This document shows positions 7,645 through 14,006 of a stretch of 16,144 bases of DNA, one piece after another (the first letter of the stretch is position 1; every line of letters starts with the position of its first letter). The notes beneath the pieces were generated by a model. The model was not told the origin of the DNA. It saw only the letters and a list, made by a program, of their open reading frames with translations, and searched no databases. The stretch is taken from contig JBJENW010000117.1 of assembly GCA_051880395.1 (NCBI GenBank), positions 1-16,144 on the forward strand, read 5' to 3'. Source of the DNA: JBJENW01 sp051880395 (GTDB lineage Bacteria > Bacillota > Clostridia > Lachnospirales > Lachnospiraceae). The position numbers were made by a program, and so were the translations under genes.

Positions 7645-8352
7645 ATGGTACACAGAAAAAATGTGGATTCCATGCTGGAGACAGCAAAACGGATGGATAG
7701 TCTTGGTGTTCGTGAAATGCGAATCATCCGAACCACAGAAGCACCACGCTGGGTGCAGAACGCCGGGGATGCGACCTTAGAATTAACAGAATACTTTGAC
7801 CGTATGCTGCAGTTTGTTGATGAGTACCGGAAAGCGGATTGCGAGATGGCAGTTACGGTATGGCAGTTTATGGCTGCCTATCCGAGAACGAAGTCTTACT
7901 CTATAAGTGCAGTTGCATACCGAGAGGAGGAATATCGTGACAGTATTCCAGTCTGTAAAGGAAATCGTGGAATGATTGCAGTGGCGGCAAATGGTCAGAT
8001 TTATCCATGCCATCAAATGTCAGGCTATTACGATGGACATGGCTGGGACTTGGGAAATGTTAAGACAGGAAGCCTGCAGAAAGCATTACAGAGTGGCAGG
8101 TATCTTTCAGAAATCTGCACAACGGTTAAGAATTTGGCAGACAAGAATGATACTTGTGCGACTTGTAAATTTTTCAAGTATTGCTGTGGTGGCCGCCGTG
8201 CTATCGGACTTGCCTTAACAGGTGATAAATTAGGGTCTGATAAATCTAAATGTTTATTTTATGAACAGGGATATTACCAGAAGGTAACAAAGACAATGGG
8301 TGATTGGAAGAATCTGACACCAATAAAAGAGGAGGTTTGCAGATATGAGTGA
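7645..8352 (+). pseudogene. 5'-truncated maturase copy: SPASM half only
   Basis: A 235-codon open frame matching residues 235-465 of the maturase except for its last few residues. It lacks the leader-binding domain and the CxxxCxxC cluster site, so it cannot perform radical SAM chemistry alone. All SPASM cysteines are kept. There are only two amino-acid changes (Asn to Lys, Leu to Arg), and no stops or frameshifts. The best start, ATG 7645, has no convincing ribosome site. It lies 12 bases after the preceding precursor stop, so reinitiation is possible. The end is altered: after the shared AGAGGAG the frame runs 8 bases into the 8345 gene. The simplest reading is a recombination remnant that supplies the ribosome site for 8345. 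A free-standing SPASM protein cannot be excluded because the frame is clean. Confidence 0.8.
7648..8334 (+). repeat. Direct repeat, copy 2 (truncated maturase)
   Basis: This is the second copy of the segment at 6124-6810. The six differences I can find are codon-phased: four are silent (Val, Val, Thr, Ala) and two change residues (Asn to Lys, Leu to Arg). All lie before about 7770. The remaining 560 or so bases look identical. Confidence 0.93.
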
Positions 8353-8572
8353 ACAAAAAAATTCCAAAGATGTTTTTGAAAAAGCAAAGCAGACAAAAAA
8401 TGCAGAAGAATTTCTTGCATTGGCAAAAGAAAATGGAATGGAAATGACTGTTGAGGAGGCAGAAAAAGTTTTTGCAAAGCTGCATCAGGCAGGAGAGCTT
8501 TCAGATGAAGAGTTAAGTAACGTTGCGGGTGGTTCACTTACATTTTCTAGTGGAATAGCACAGATGTTGTAG
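8345..8572 (+). CDS. Nif11-leader precursor with short Cys-free core
   Basis: A 75-residue precursor. Residues 1-63 are a Nif11-type leader nearly matching that of the 8611 gene (AKQTKNAEE, LALAKENGMEMT, ELSDEELSNVAGG). The core is only 12 residues, SLTFSSGIAQML, with no cysteine. The ribosome site is the AGAGGAGG at the end of the truncated maturase copy, and the ATG overlaps that frame's stop region by 8 bases. The broken copy near 7164 had a similar core start but ended in GCCVGQMY. The present core may therefore be a decayed or altered version, or a hydrophobic Ser/Thr-rich product for a different modification. Expression looks intact. Whether the maturase acts on a core without cysteine is unknown. 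Confidence 0.85.
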   Translation: MSEQKNSKDVFEKAKQTKNAEEFLALAKENGMEMTVEEAEKVFAKLHQAGELSDEELSNVAGGSLTFSSGIAQML

Positions 8573-8610
8573 GTAATACAAAAAAATAAAATGCTAGGAG
8601 GTTTACGAAT

Positions 8611-8895
8611 ATGAGTGAGCAGAAAATTTCAAAAGATGTTCTTGTAAAAGCAAAGCAGACAAAAAATGCAGAAGAACTTCTTGCATTGGCAAAAGAAAAT
8701 GGAATGGAAATGACTGCTGAGCAGGCAGAAGAAAATTTTGCCAAACTTCACCAAAATGGGGAACTTGCAGATGATGAGTTAGACAATGTGGCAGGAGGAT
8801 GTTCCCAAAAGGTGTGTGCGAATTGCAAGAGCAATCAGCTATTTCCTTATGGCGGAGGAAAATTTAAGTGCATCGATTGCGGTAATATTCAGTGA
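8611..8895 (+). CDS. Nif11-leader precursor with zinc-ribbon-like core
   Basis: A 94-residue precursor. The leader (1-63) is of Nif11 type and ends in ELADDELDNVAGG. The 31-residue core has cysteines at 64, 69, 72, 87 and 90, arranged as CANC, 14 residues including a GGG turn, then CIDCG. This is close to the 7327 core in spacing, although the residues between differ. AGGAGG lies upstream of the ATG. Its leader is nearly identical to that of the 8345 gene, showing local tandem duplication. The pair SLTFS-core gene plus zinc-ribbon-core gene occurs twice (7164 with 7327, and 8345 with 8611), so the duplicated unit held both. The expected path is maturation by the radical SAM enzyme, then C39 cleavage after Gly63. 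Confidence 0.9.
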   Translation: MSEQKISKDVLVKAKQTKNAEELLALAKENGMEMTAEQAEENFAKLHQNGELADDELDNVAGGCSQKVCANCKSNQLFPYGGGKFKCIDCGNIQ

Positions 8896-8982
8896 AACTG
8901 GAAATTGTATTGGGCAGCAGAAAAGTCCCATTGGTATTGTTACACGTAATATAAAGATTAGAAATGATAGGAGGTCATAGCT

Positions 8983-9204
8983 ATGGATGAAACAAGATTA
9001 AATAAGTCAGTCGAGTTGACGGATGAAGCAGTAAAAGATGTGACAGGAGGATTGAATGGTGTATCTGGCAAATTTACTGATCAGGAAGATATACAGGGAC
9101 CATTTTATCCTTGTCCGGAATGTGGAGCATTATCTACTGTTCCTCACAAATGTACAGAATGCGGCTGGGTGGATCCACGTACAACTTCAGGTGGTTTTTG
9201 CTAA
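8983..9204 (+). CDS. Double-glycine precursor peptide with CPECG/CTECG core
   Basis: A 73-residue precursor. The leader is short, with VELTDEAVKDVTGG at residues 10-23, nearly the same as in the 6816 gene and unlike Nif11. After the glycines comes a polar spacer, then CPECG (Cys44, Cys47), nine residues, CTECGW (Cys57, Cys60) and a final Cys73 as the last residue. The two knuckles are those of a minimal zinc ribbon. GATAGGAGGTC lies upstream of the ATG. The 87 bases before it hold no gene and no convincing promoter. The product could be a metal-binding peptide, or the cysteines could be acceptors or donors for thioether links. Which one cannot be told from sequence. Confidence 0.85.
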   Translation: MDETRLNKSVELTDEAVKDVTGGLNGVSGKFTDQEDIQGPFYPCPECGALSTVPHKCTECGWVDPRTTSGGFC

Positions 9205-9224
9205 GGAAAGGAAGGTACAAAATT

Positions 9225-9434
9225 GTGGCAGAGGAATTAAAAAAGAGTTTAGAAGAAGATGGGGAATCTATAAAAAATGATTCTGAAAAGAATTTCTATT
9301 CAAAGGAAAAAGAGACAGAAACTGTTCAGAAAATGGATGACGAGCAGCTGGAGGATGTGTCAGGAGGTCTTCAGCCTCATAATCCCACGGAAGCGGAAGT
9401 ACGAAGACGCCAGCAAATGGGGTATCCATATTGA
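9225..9434 (+). CDS. Double-glycine precursor peptide, Cys-free core (GTG start)
   Basis: A 69-residue precursor candidate. I choose the GTG at 9225 because GGAAGG lies 9 bases upstream, just after the preceding stop. The in-frame ATG at 9111 lies inside the 8983 gene and has no ribosome site. The ATG at 9333 would give only MDDEQLEDVSGG as leader and also lacks a clear site. The leader is acidic and Lys/Glu-rich, ending in MDDEQLEDVSGG at residues 37-48. The 21-residue core is rich in Pro, Arg and Gln and ends GYPY, with no cysteine. Its chemistry must differ from that of its neighbours, or it is exported unmodified. The GG motif and position support a precursor role. No family is recognised. 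Confidence 0.65.
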   Translation: MAEELKKSLEEDGESIKNDSEKNFYSKEKETETVQKMDDEQLEDVSGGLQPHNPTEAEVRRRQQMGYPY

Positions 9435-9492
9435 TATTGCGTCAACATTTTTTTTGTGATTTGCGGGATAGCAGTGAGAGGAGCTAATGCGA

Positions 9493-9852
9493 ATGTTTAA
9501 TTCAGAACAAATTGCGAAAGCAAAAGAATGCAAAACAGTTGATGAATTGGTTGCATTGTCGAAGGGATACGGACAAGAATTGACAACAGAACAGGCCGAA
9601 TTGTATTTAAAAAATTTAAATCGCAAGACAGAAGATCTGTCAGATGAGGAGCTGGAAAATGTTGTTGGTGGGTGTGAAGTAGAAGTTGGACCAGATTATA
9701 AAAAAGAATATCAGGTTCAAGCAGACGGATATTGCAGCAAATTTGTAAGAGGTCGGGGAGGAAACAAAGACAGGTGTTGTGAATGCAAACATGTATATAT
9801 GAATTCGTGGTGGGCATGTACGGAAAGGGCAAGTGATTATCACATGAGATAA
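9493..9852 (+). CDS. Nif11-leader precursor with long six-Cys core
   Basis: A 119-residue precursor. The start is ATG 9493, 9 bases after AGGAG (9479-9483). The in-frame ATG 6 bases earlier would be only 3 bases from that site. The leader (1-60) is a more diverged Nif11 type: SEQIAKAKECKTVDELVALSKG, then DLSDEELENVVGG. The core (61-119) has cysteines at 61, 81, 95, 96, 98 and 109, many Lys/Arg and several Tyr/Trp. It includes RCCECKHVY, and unlike its neighbours shows no clean pair of CxxC knuckles. It is the last gene before the terminator at 9890. Leader divergence from the 7327/8345/8611 group suggests an older member of the array. Confidence 0.85.
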   Translation: MFNSEQIAKAKECKTVDELVALSKGYGQELTTEQAELYLKNLNRKTEDLSDEELENVVGGCEVEVGPDYKKEYQVQADGYCSKFVRGRGGNKDRCCECKHVYMNSWWACTERASDYHMR

Positions 9853-9889
9853 GGTCTGGTGGATGCTATGAATTTTCCAAGGTAAATCG

Positions 9890-9937
9890 AAAAGACGTTG
9901 ACAGAAGTCACACAAGACATTTGTCAACGTCTTTTTT
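9890..9937 (+). terminator. Rho-independent terminator of the RiPP operon
   Basis: A perfect 14-pair stem (AAAAGACGTTGACA, 9890-9903, with TGTCAACGTCTTTT, 9922-9935) encloses an 18-base loop and ends in a run of six T (9932-9937). It begins 37 bases after the last precursor stop. It separates the precursor array from the next operon. Confidence 0.93.
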
Positions 9938-9995
9938 CATTAATTCTTTGAATGGGAGAACTGATAACACAGTGATATAAGACACGTAAAAGATA

Positions 9996-10025
9996 ATGGT
10001 TTGTGAAAGATTCAATACGGTTCGT
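9996..10025 (+). promoter_or_regulatory. Candidate LytTR-type operator (paired direct repeats)
   Basis: Two 9-base direct repeats, ATGGTTTGT (9996-10004) and ACGGTTCGT (10017-10025), are separated by 12 bases and lie 19 bases before the proposed -35 box. The identical stretch extends to GGTTYGTGAAA in both. The published LytTR (AgrA/ComE-type) pattern, as I recall it, is [TA][AC][CA]GTTN[AG][TG] in two copies about 12-13 bases apart. These copies match 7 and 8 of the 9 positions. Recognition by such a regulator is inference. The 9853-10160 interval otherwise holds only the terminator and promoter. Confidence 0.45.
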
Positions 10026-10044
10026 GAAAAATGTATGATTTTAA

Positions 10045-10073
10045 TTGCGTAGTGTTAAATTGTTTGATATAAT
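10045..10073 (+). promoter_or_regulatory. Extended -10 promoter for operon 2
   Basis: TATAAT at 10068-10073 is preceded by TGA, giving the extended -10 TGnTATAAT. A weak -35 (TTGCGT, 10045-10050) lies 17 bases away. The weak -35 with repeats just upstream fits an activator-dependent promoter. It lies about 87 bases before the first start codon. Confidence 0.7.
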
Positions 10074-10160
10074 CTGAATATAACATAAATAGTTAGACTA
10101 GGTAGAAAAAATGGGCAGAAAGAACCAAATATAGTAAGAAGTGAATTGGAGGGAATAAGT

Positions 10161-11321
10161 ATGAGAGAGTGTAAATTTATAAAGAAACTGTCCTTATTTT
10201 TTTGGGTGGCAGCAATGATTCTGACAAGTGGTGTATCATTGCAATCACAGAATGTGCAGGCAGCTGCAAAAGTCTCTATCTCAGCGAAAAAACTGACCAT
10301 TGATGTGGGAAAATCGAAAACCCTTACCATCAAAAACGCGCCAACGAAAGTGTCGTGGAAACTAAGCACGAAAAAGTATGTAACGATCAAAACGGTAAAG
10401 AAAAACCAAATCAAGATCACAGGAAAAAAAGCCGGTGCGACAACTGTGACAGCAACGGCGGGAAAGAAGAAGTATACTTGCAAAGTAACCGTAAAAAATG
10501 TGACAAAAAGGACTGATAAAGAAATATTGAAGTGGATTGGAACAAAGAATAACAATGAGGCTTTAATGAAAAATAATGATCGAATTGCATATCAACATAC
10601 ATTTTACAAGAGCAATGAAAAAGCTGAAAGCTACTATGTCTATAGAGATCACGAACAATATGTAGAGGTATATGATAACATGATTTTCGTTGATAAGGGT
10701 GGAGACGTGTATGGGTATTATAAAAAGCAATCGCTTCCTTATCGCTATCTTTTTATAGGAAATTCCTATCAAACAATGATGGTCCCAACCGAGAAGTTTC
10801 CGTATGAGGATGACCCGTCTGAAAAAGTGCTTTCTCAGCAGGAAAAAAATGGAGTGATCACAGTGGAAACAGTGACCACAGATTCTGTACTAAAAGAGAT
10901 GGTTGAGTACGGAAAGTTTCAGACAAAGTCAGGAGATCAGCTTCGTTACAAATATCTGGTGGATGAAAAGACGGGAGAAATAAATCAGATGAAAATATAT
11001 ATTTTCTCAAAAGATGGAACGAAAACAGTGTTACAGGATATAAAACGAGTGAGAGATGCAAAGAAATATGTGGTGGATCAGCAGATTGAAGATCAGGTTT
11101 TTGCAGAGGATAAACGCACCATTACGGTCACAGCGGATCCGGGAACCGAGAATGAGAGAACATTTACGCAGACAGTCGGAAAAGGATGTGCGATATATAT
11201 TATATCAGAAGAAGGGTATAGCAATCTTTATTCAGATGCAGCATGTACAAAGGTTGTATCAGAGGATGAGGATAATGATTACATGCAGGATAGAACCTAT
11301 TATACCAAAAAGGAAACATAG
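10161..11321 (+). CDS. Secreted Big_2-like domain protein
   Basis: A 386-residue secreted protein. It starts at ATG 10161, with GGAGGG 7 bases upstream; an in-frame TTG at 10146 sits before that site and is rejected. The signal peptide has a KK-containing front, a hydrophobic core to about residue 28, and likely cleavage near VQA-A (about residues 36-38). Residues 40-115 or so form a lysine-rich bacterial Ig-like group 2 (Big_2) domain, with the usual KKLTIDVGKSKTL opening and an ATTVTATAGKKKYTCKVTV ending. The middle is polar, with no family recognised. The last 60 or so residues hold a small repeat-like unit (LYSDAACTKVV, then DRTYYTK) of the kind seen in surface proteins of gut Firmicutes. 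The next gene repeats this whole layout. There is no LPXTG anchor, so it is probably released or held by wall binding. Confidence 0.8.
   Translation: MRECKFIKKLSLFFWVAAMILTSGVSLQSQNVQAAAKVSISAKKLTIDVGKSKTLTIKNAPTKVSWKLSTKKYVTIKTVKKNQIKITGKKAGATTVTATAGKKKYTCKVTVKNVTKRTDKEILKWIGTKNNNEALMKNNDRIAYQHTFYKSNEKAESYYVYRDHEQYVEVYDNMIFVDKGGDVYGYYKKQSLPYRYLFIGNSYQTMMVPTEKFPYEDDPSEKVLSQQEKNGVITVETVTTDSVLKEMVEYGKFQTKSGDQLRYKYLVDEKTGEINQMKIYIFSKDGTKTVLQDIKRVRDAKKYVVDQQIEDQVFAEDKRTITVTADPGTENERTFTQTVGKGCAIYIISEEGYSNLYSDAACTKVVSEDEDNDYMQDRTYYTKKET
10235..10520 (+). repeat. Paralogous signal/Big_2 segment, shared with 11445-11715
   Basis: The signal peptide end and Big_2-like domain of this gene are repeated in the next gene at roughly 11445-11715. 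An exact match, GTGCAGGCAGCTGCAAAA, spans the cleavage site in both. Matching residues continue through VSWKL, TKKY, KITGKKAG or KVTGKKAG, and GKKKYTCKVTVK. This indicates gene duplication. Confidence 0.8.
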
Positions 11322-11374
11322 TAGAAAAAATAAGCGGCAGAAAAACGATAGAATGAGAGGGGAGAGAAGGTAAG

Positions 11375-13975
11375 GTGAAAGAGAAATTAAAAAAACGATT
11401 TACCTTGTTTCTAGTGATCGCACTCGTACTGACGAGTGGATTTCTACAACAGTCTTTAAATGTGCAGGCAGCTGCAAAAATTTCCATTTCTGCAACGAAA
11501 CTGACCATTCAGGAGGGAGCTTCCAAGACACTAATGATAAAAAACACAAAATCAAACGTGTCTTGGAAGCTGAATACAAAAAAGTATATTAGCATCAAGA
11601 AACTGCAGAAAAATAAAATAAAGGTGACAGGGAAAAAAGCTGGTGTAACAAAAATTACGGCGAGTGTGGGAAAGAAAAAATATACCTGCAAGGTAACGGT
11701 GAAGAAAAAAAAGACAAACACAACGCCAACAAAACCATCAACAGAAGTAAAACCATCGACGGAGCCCACGAAACCAGAAGATGAAAAAGTTCCGATCAAG
11801 ATAAACAGGGCGGCGTTAAATGCTGCAAATAAAACAAAAGAGGTTTTGTCTCATCATACCAGTGTTTGGATTCAGTGGACGATGGCAGATGGAGCGGCTT
11901 CCGAGGATGAGCTGTATTTGACAAAGGATACATGCTATGAGCGTTTTGGAGAGAAAATGTATTATGTAAATAAGAATGATGTATTTTCTTATAAGGCTTC
12001 CTCAACAACAGGTCAATATCAGTATTATGTCGGCATACCGATTTATTTAGACAGCGAAAAACAATATATAGACCACATGTTAGAACTGTATCCCAGTCTG
12101 GGCATAATGGAAGAAGAGGAACAAATCATTTCTAGTTATTGTCTGGATGGTAAAATTTTTGTTACCTCAAAATTAGAAGGCGAAAAGGTACAGGAGCAGT
12201 TTGGGAGTGTGTGTGATGGAAAAGATGGAATCTATGCTTTGTATGAGATGACATTTGATGAAAATACGCTAGAGGTATTACAGTGCAAAGAATATTTGTG
12301 TGATAGCAGCGGAAACAAAGAATGTATTAACATGGGAACAATTGTTTATGATATAGAACAGCCAGAGAACGTTACAAAGATAGCGGAAACATATGCAATG
12401 CATAAGACCTGTGAAAATATGGATGCAAGAACATTGACATTTATTATGGGAGCAGGTACGACGCGGGAAACAGACTGGAGTGTGATTATTCCAAAAGGGG
12501 ATGGATTTTTTGTCGCCTATGATGACTTATTTAAGGAAATATACGAAGTGGAATGCTATACGGATGAAGCATGCACAGAGAAATTCAAGAAAGAGGAGGA
12601 TGATACACAGCAGAATCTGACGTTGTACTATAAGCTGAAAGAAAAGGAAACGGAAGAATCTGATACGGTTTCTTATGCAGACGGTGTGACCAGTAAAATG
12701 ACGAAGGCAGATTTTTGGGCAGATTTATCTTCAAAATCCGATAAACTGTTGGCAGATACAGAAACGATTAAAAGAATCAATGCAGATACACTGGCAAAAA
12801 CAGAAACAAACAGAAATGATTTAAAACATATGACAGAAACCTACAATGGAATTTCACTGCGCGAGAGTCTGGCAAATTCTTTGAAGGCGGACGCGAATAG
12901 AAAGAACTATTATGCGAATGGCAATTTAGTAGATAAGAATACCTATTTTGCTGAGATTGAAAAAAATATTCTGAATGATAGTTCTGCAACAGAAAATGAT
13001 ACGATCAAATATGCTATTTGTACAAGCCGTACAGAAGTAAAATGGTGCCCAACGCCGGATTATATCGGATATTCGGCTACTGATACAGACAATGAGAGTG
13101 TAAATTCTGCCATCTGTATCAATGATCCGATGGTGATCAAAGCACAGACAGCAGACGGTAAATTTTACTGGGGATACACAGAGAACTGTACCGGATGGGT
13201 TGCGGCAGAAGATATGGCACTGTGTAATTCGAAAGAAGAATGGCTGGATGCATGGGAAGTGGACCCGGCACAGAAAGATTTCCTTGTGGTTACCACAGAC
13301 CGAATCGTGACGGAAACATCTTTTTATTATCCGGATATTTCCGCGAAGACATTGACATTGGGGACAAAATTAAAGTTAGCGGCGAAAGAGGATATACCAG
13401 ACAAAATAGATGGCAGGGGTGATTGGAATAATTATATCGTTTATTTGCCGACGAGAAACGCCGAGGGCAGGTATGTGAAAAAGGTGGCTATGATATCAGA
13501 ACATAGTAAAGTGAGTGTGGGATATCTGCCATTTACGGAGAGAAACATCCTGAATGTTGTCTTTGAATGTTTGGGAAATCGGTATGGCTGGGGTGGTTCA
13601 CTGGATGCAATGGACTGTTCACTTTATGTATACTCGGTATATCGATGCTTTGGATTTGAGTTACCTCGCAATACAACCTGGCAGCAGGCAATGGATTCCT
13701 GTCTGAATATTTCTGGTAAAACAGATGAAGAAAAGAAAGCACTGATCAAAAAGATTCCTGTGGGAAGCATCTTATATTTTAGCGGACATGAGATGCTGTA
13801 TTTAGGTAGATATAAAGGAAGAATTTATGTGATCAGTGCATTGGGAAGTGTTTATGATGTGGGAGATACATCTGTCAGAAGTGTTTATAGTGTTTGCATC
13901 AATACATTAGATGCAAAACGCGGAAATGGGAATACGTGGCTGACGAATTTAACCGGGATCAATACGTTTCAATGA
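11375..13975 (+). CDS. Secreted Big_2/SH3/NlpC-P60 cell-wall hydrolase
   Basis: An 866-residue exported protein with a GTG start; GGGGAG and AGAAGG lie upstream, and no better ATG is seen. A signal peptide (VQA-A site near residue 32) is followed by a Big_2-like domain (about 34-110), a Thr/Pro/Lys linker (about 112-140) and a region paralogous to the body of the preceding protein, ending in the CYTDEACTEKF unit at about 395-405. Residues 440-730 or so look like the N-terminal stabilising and SH3-like domains of YkfC-type enzymes (GYTENCTGWV near 605). The C-terminus is an NlpC/P60 peptidase: RYGWGG, catalytic Cys748 in MDCSLYVYSVYR, and His805 in SGHEMLYLG. The usual third polar residue is not obvious (ISALG). 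Such enzymes cut peptide stems of peptidoglycan. It is probably co-transcribed with its neighbours. Confidence 0.87.
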   Translation: MKEKLKKRFTLFLVIALVLTSGFLQQSLNVQAAAKISISATKLTIQEGASKTLMIKNTKSNVSWKLNTKKYISIKKLQKNKIKVTGKKAGVTKITASVGKKKYTCKVTVKKKKTNTTPTKPSTEVKPSTEPTKPEDEKVPIKINRAALNAANKTKEVLSHHTSVWIQWTMADGAASEDELYLTKDTCYERFGEKMYYVNKNDVFSYKASSTTGQYQYYVGIPIYLDSEKQYIDHMLELYPSLGIMEEEEQIISSYCLDGKIFVTSKLEGEKVQEQFGSVCDGKDGIYALYEMTFDENTLEVLQCKEYLCDSSGNKECINMGTIVYDIEQPENVTKIAETYAMHKTCENMDARTLTFIMGAGTTRETDWSVIIPKGDGFFVAYDDLFKEIYEVECYTDEACTEKFKKEEDDTQQNLTLYYKLKEKETEESDTVSYADGVTSKMTKADFWADLSSKSDKLLADTETIKRINADTLAKTETNRNDLKHMTETYNGISLRESLANSLKADANRKNYYANGNLVDKNTYFAEIEKNILNDSSATENDTIKYAICTSRTEVKWCPTPDYIGYSATDTDNESVNSAICINDPMVIKAQTADGKFYWGYTENCTGWVAAEDMALCNSKEEWLDAWEVDPAQKDFLVVTTDRIVTETSFYYPDISAKTLTLGTKLKLAAKEDIPDKIDGRGDWNNYIVYLPTRNAEGRYVKKVAMISEHSKVSVGYLPFTERNILNVVFECLGNRYGWGGSLDAMDCSLYVYSVYRCFGFELPRNTTWQQAMDSCLNISGKTDEEKKALIKKIPVGSILYFSGHEMLYLGRYKGRIYVISALGSVYDVGDTSVRSVYSVCINTLDAKRGNGNTWLTNLTGINTFQ

Positions 13976-14006
13976 GGGCAATGAGAGATAAGAAAGGGGT
14001 ATGAAA

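Noticed and set aside
7598..7780. Overlapping frame across the 7327 gene end and the maturase copy
   Set aside because: It is a different frame across two better-supported features; no ribosome site and no family.
6124..8334. Repeat as an IS element or CRISPR
   Set aside because: There is no transposase, no terminal inverted repeats and no short spaced repeats. The repeat is coding maturase sequence. No tRNA, rRNA or CRISPR array was seen anywhere in the window.
8927..8955. Possible promoter before the 8983 precursor (TATAAA at 8950)
   Set aside because: No -35 lies at 16-18 bases; the nearest TTGGTA is only 13 bases away.
9898..9926. TTGACA as a -35 box
   Set aside because: It is part of the terminator stem and has no -10 at the right distance.
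10146..10160. TTG start giving a 391-residue form of the Big_2 protein
   Set aside because: The GGAGGG ribosome site lies inside this extension and is well placed for the ATG at 10161, which also begins a normal signal peptide.
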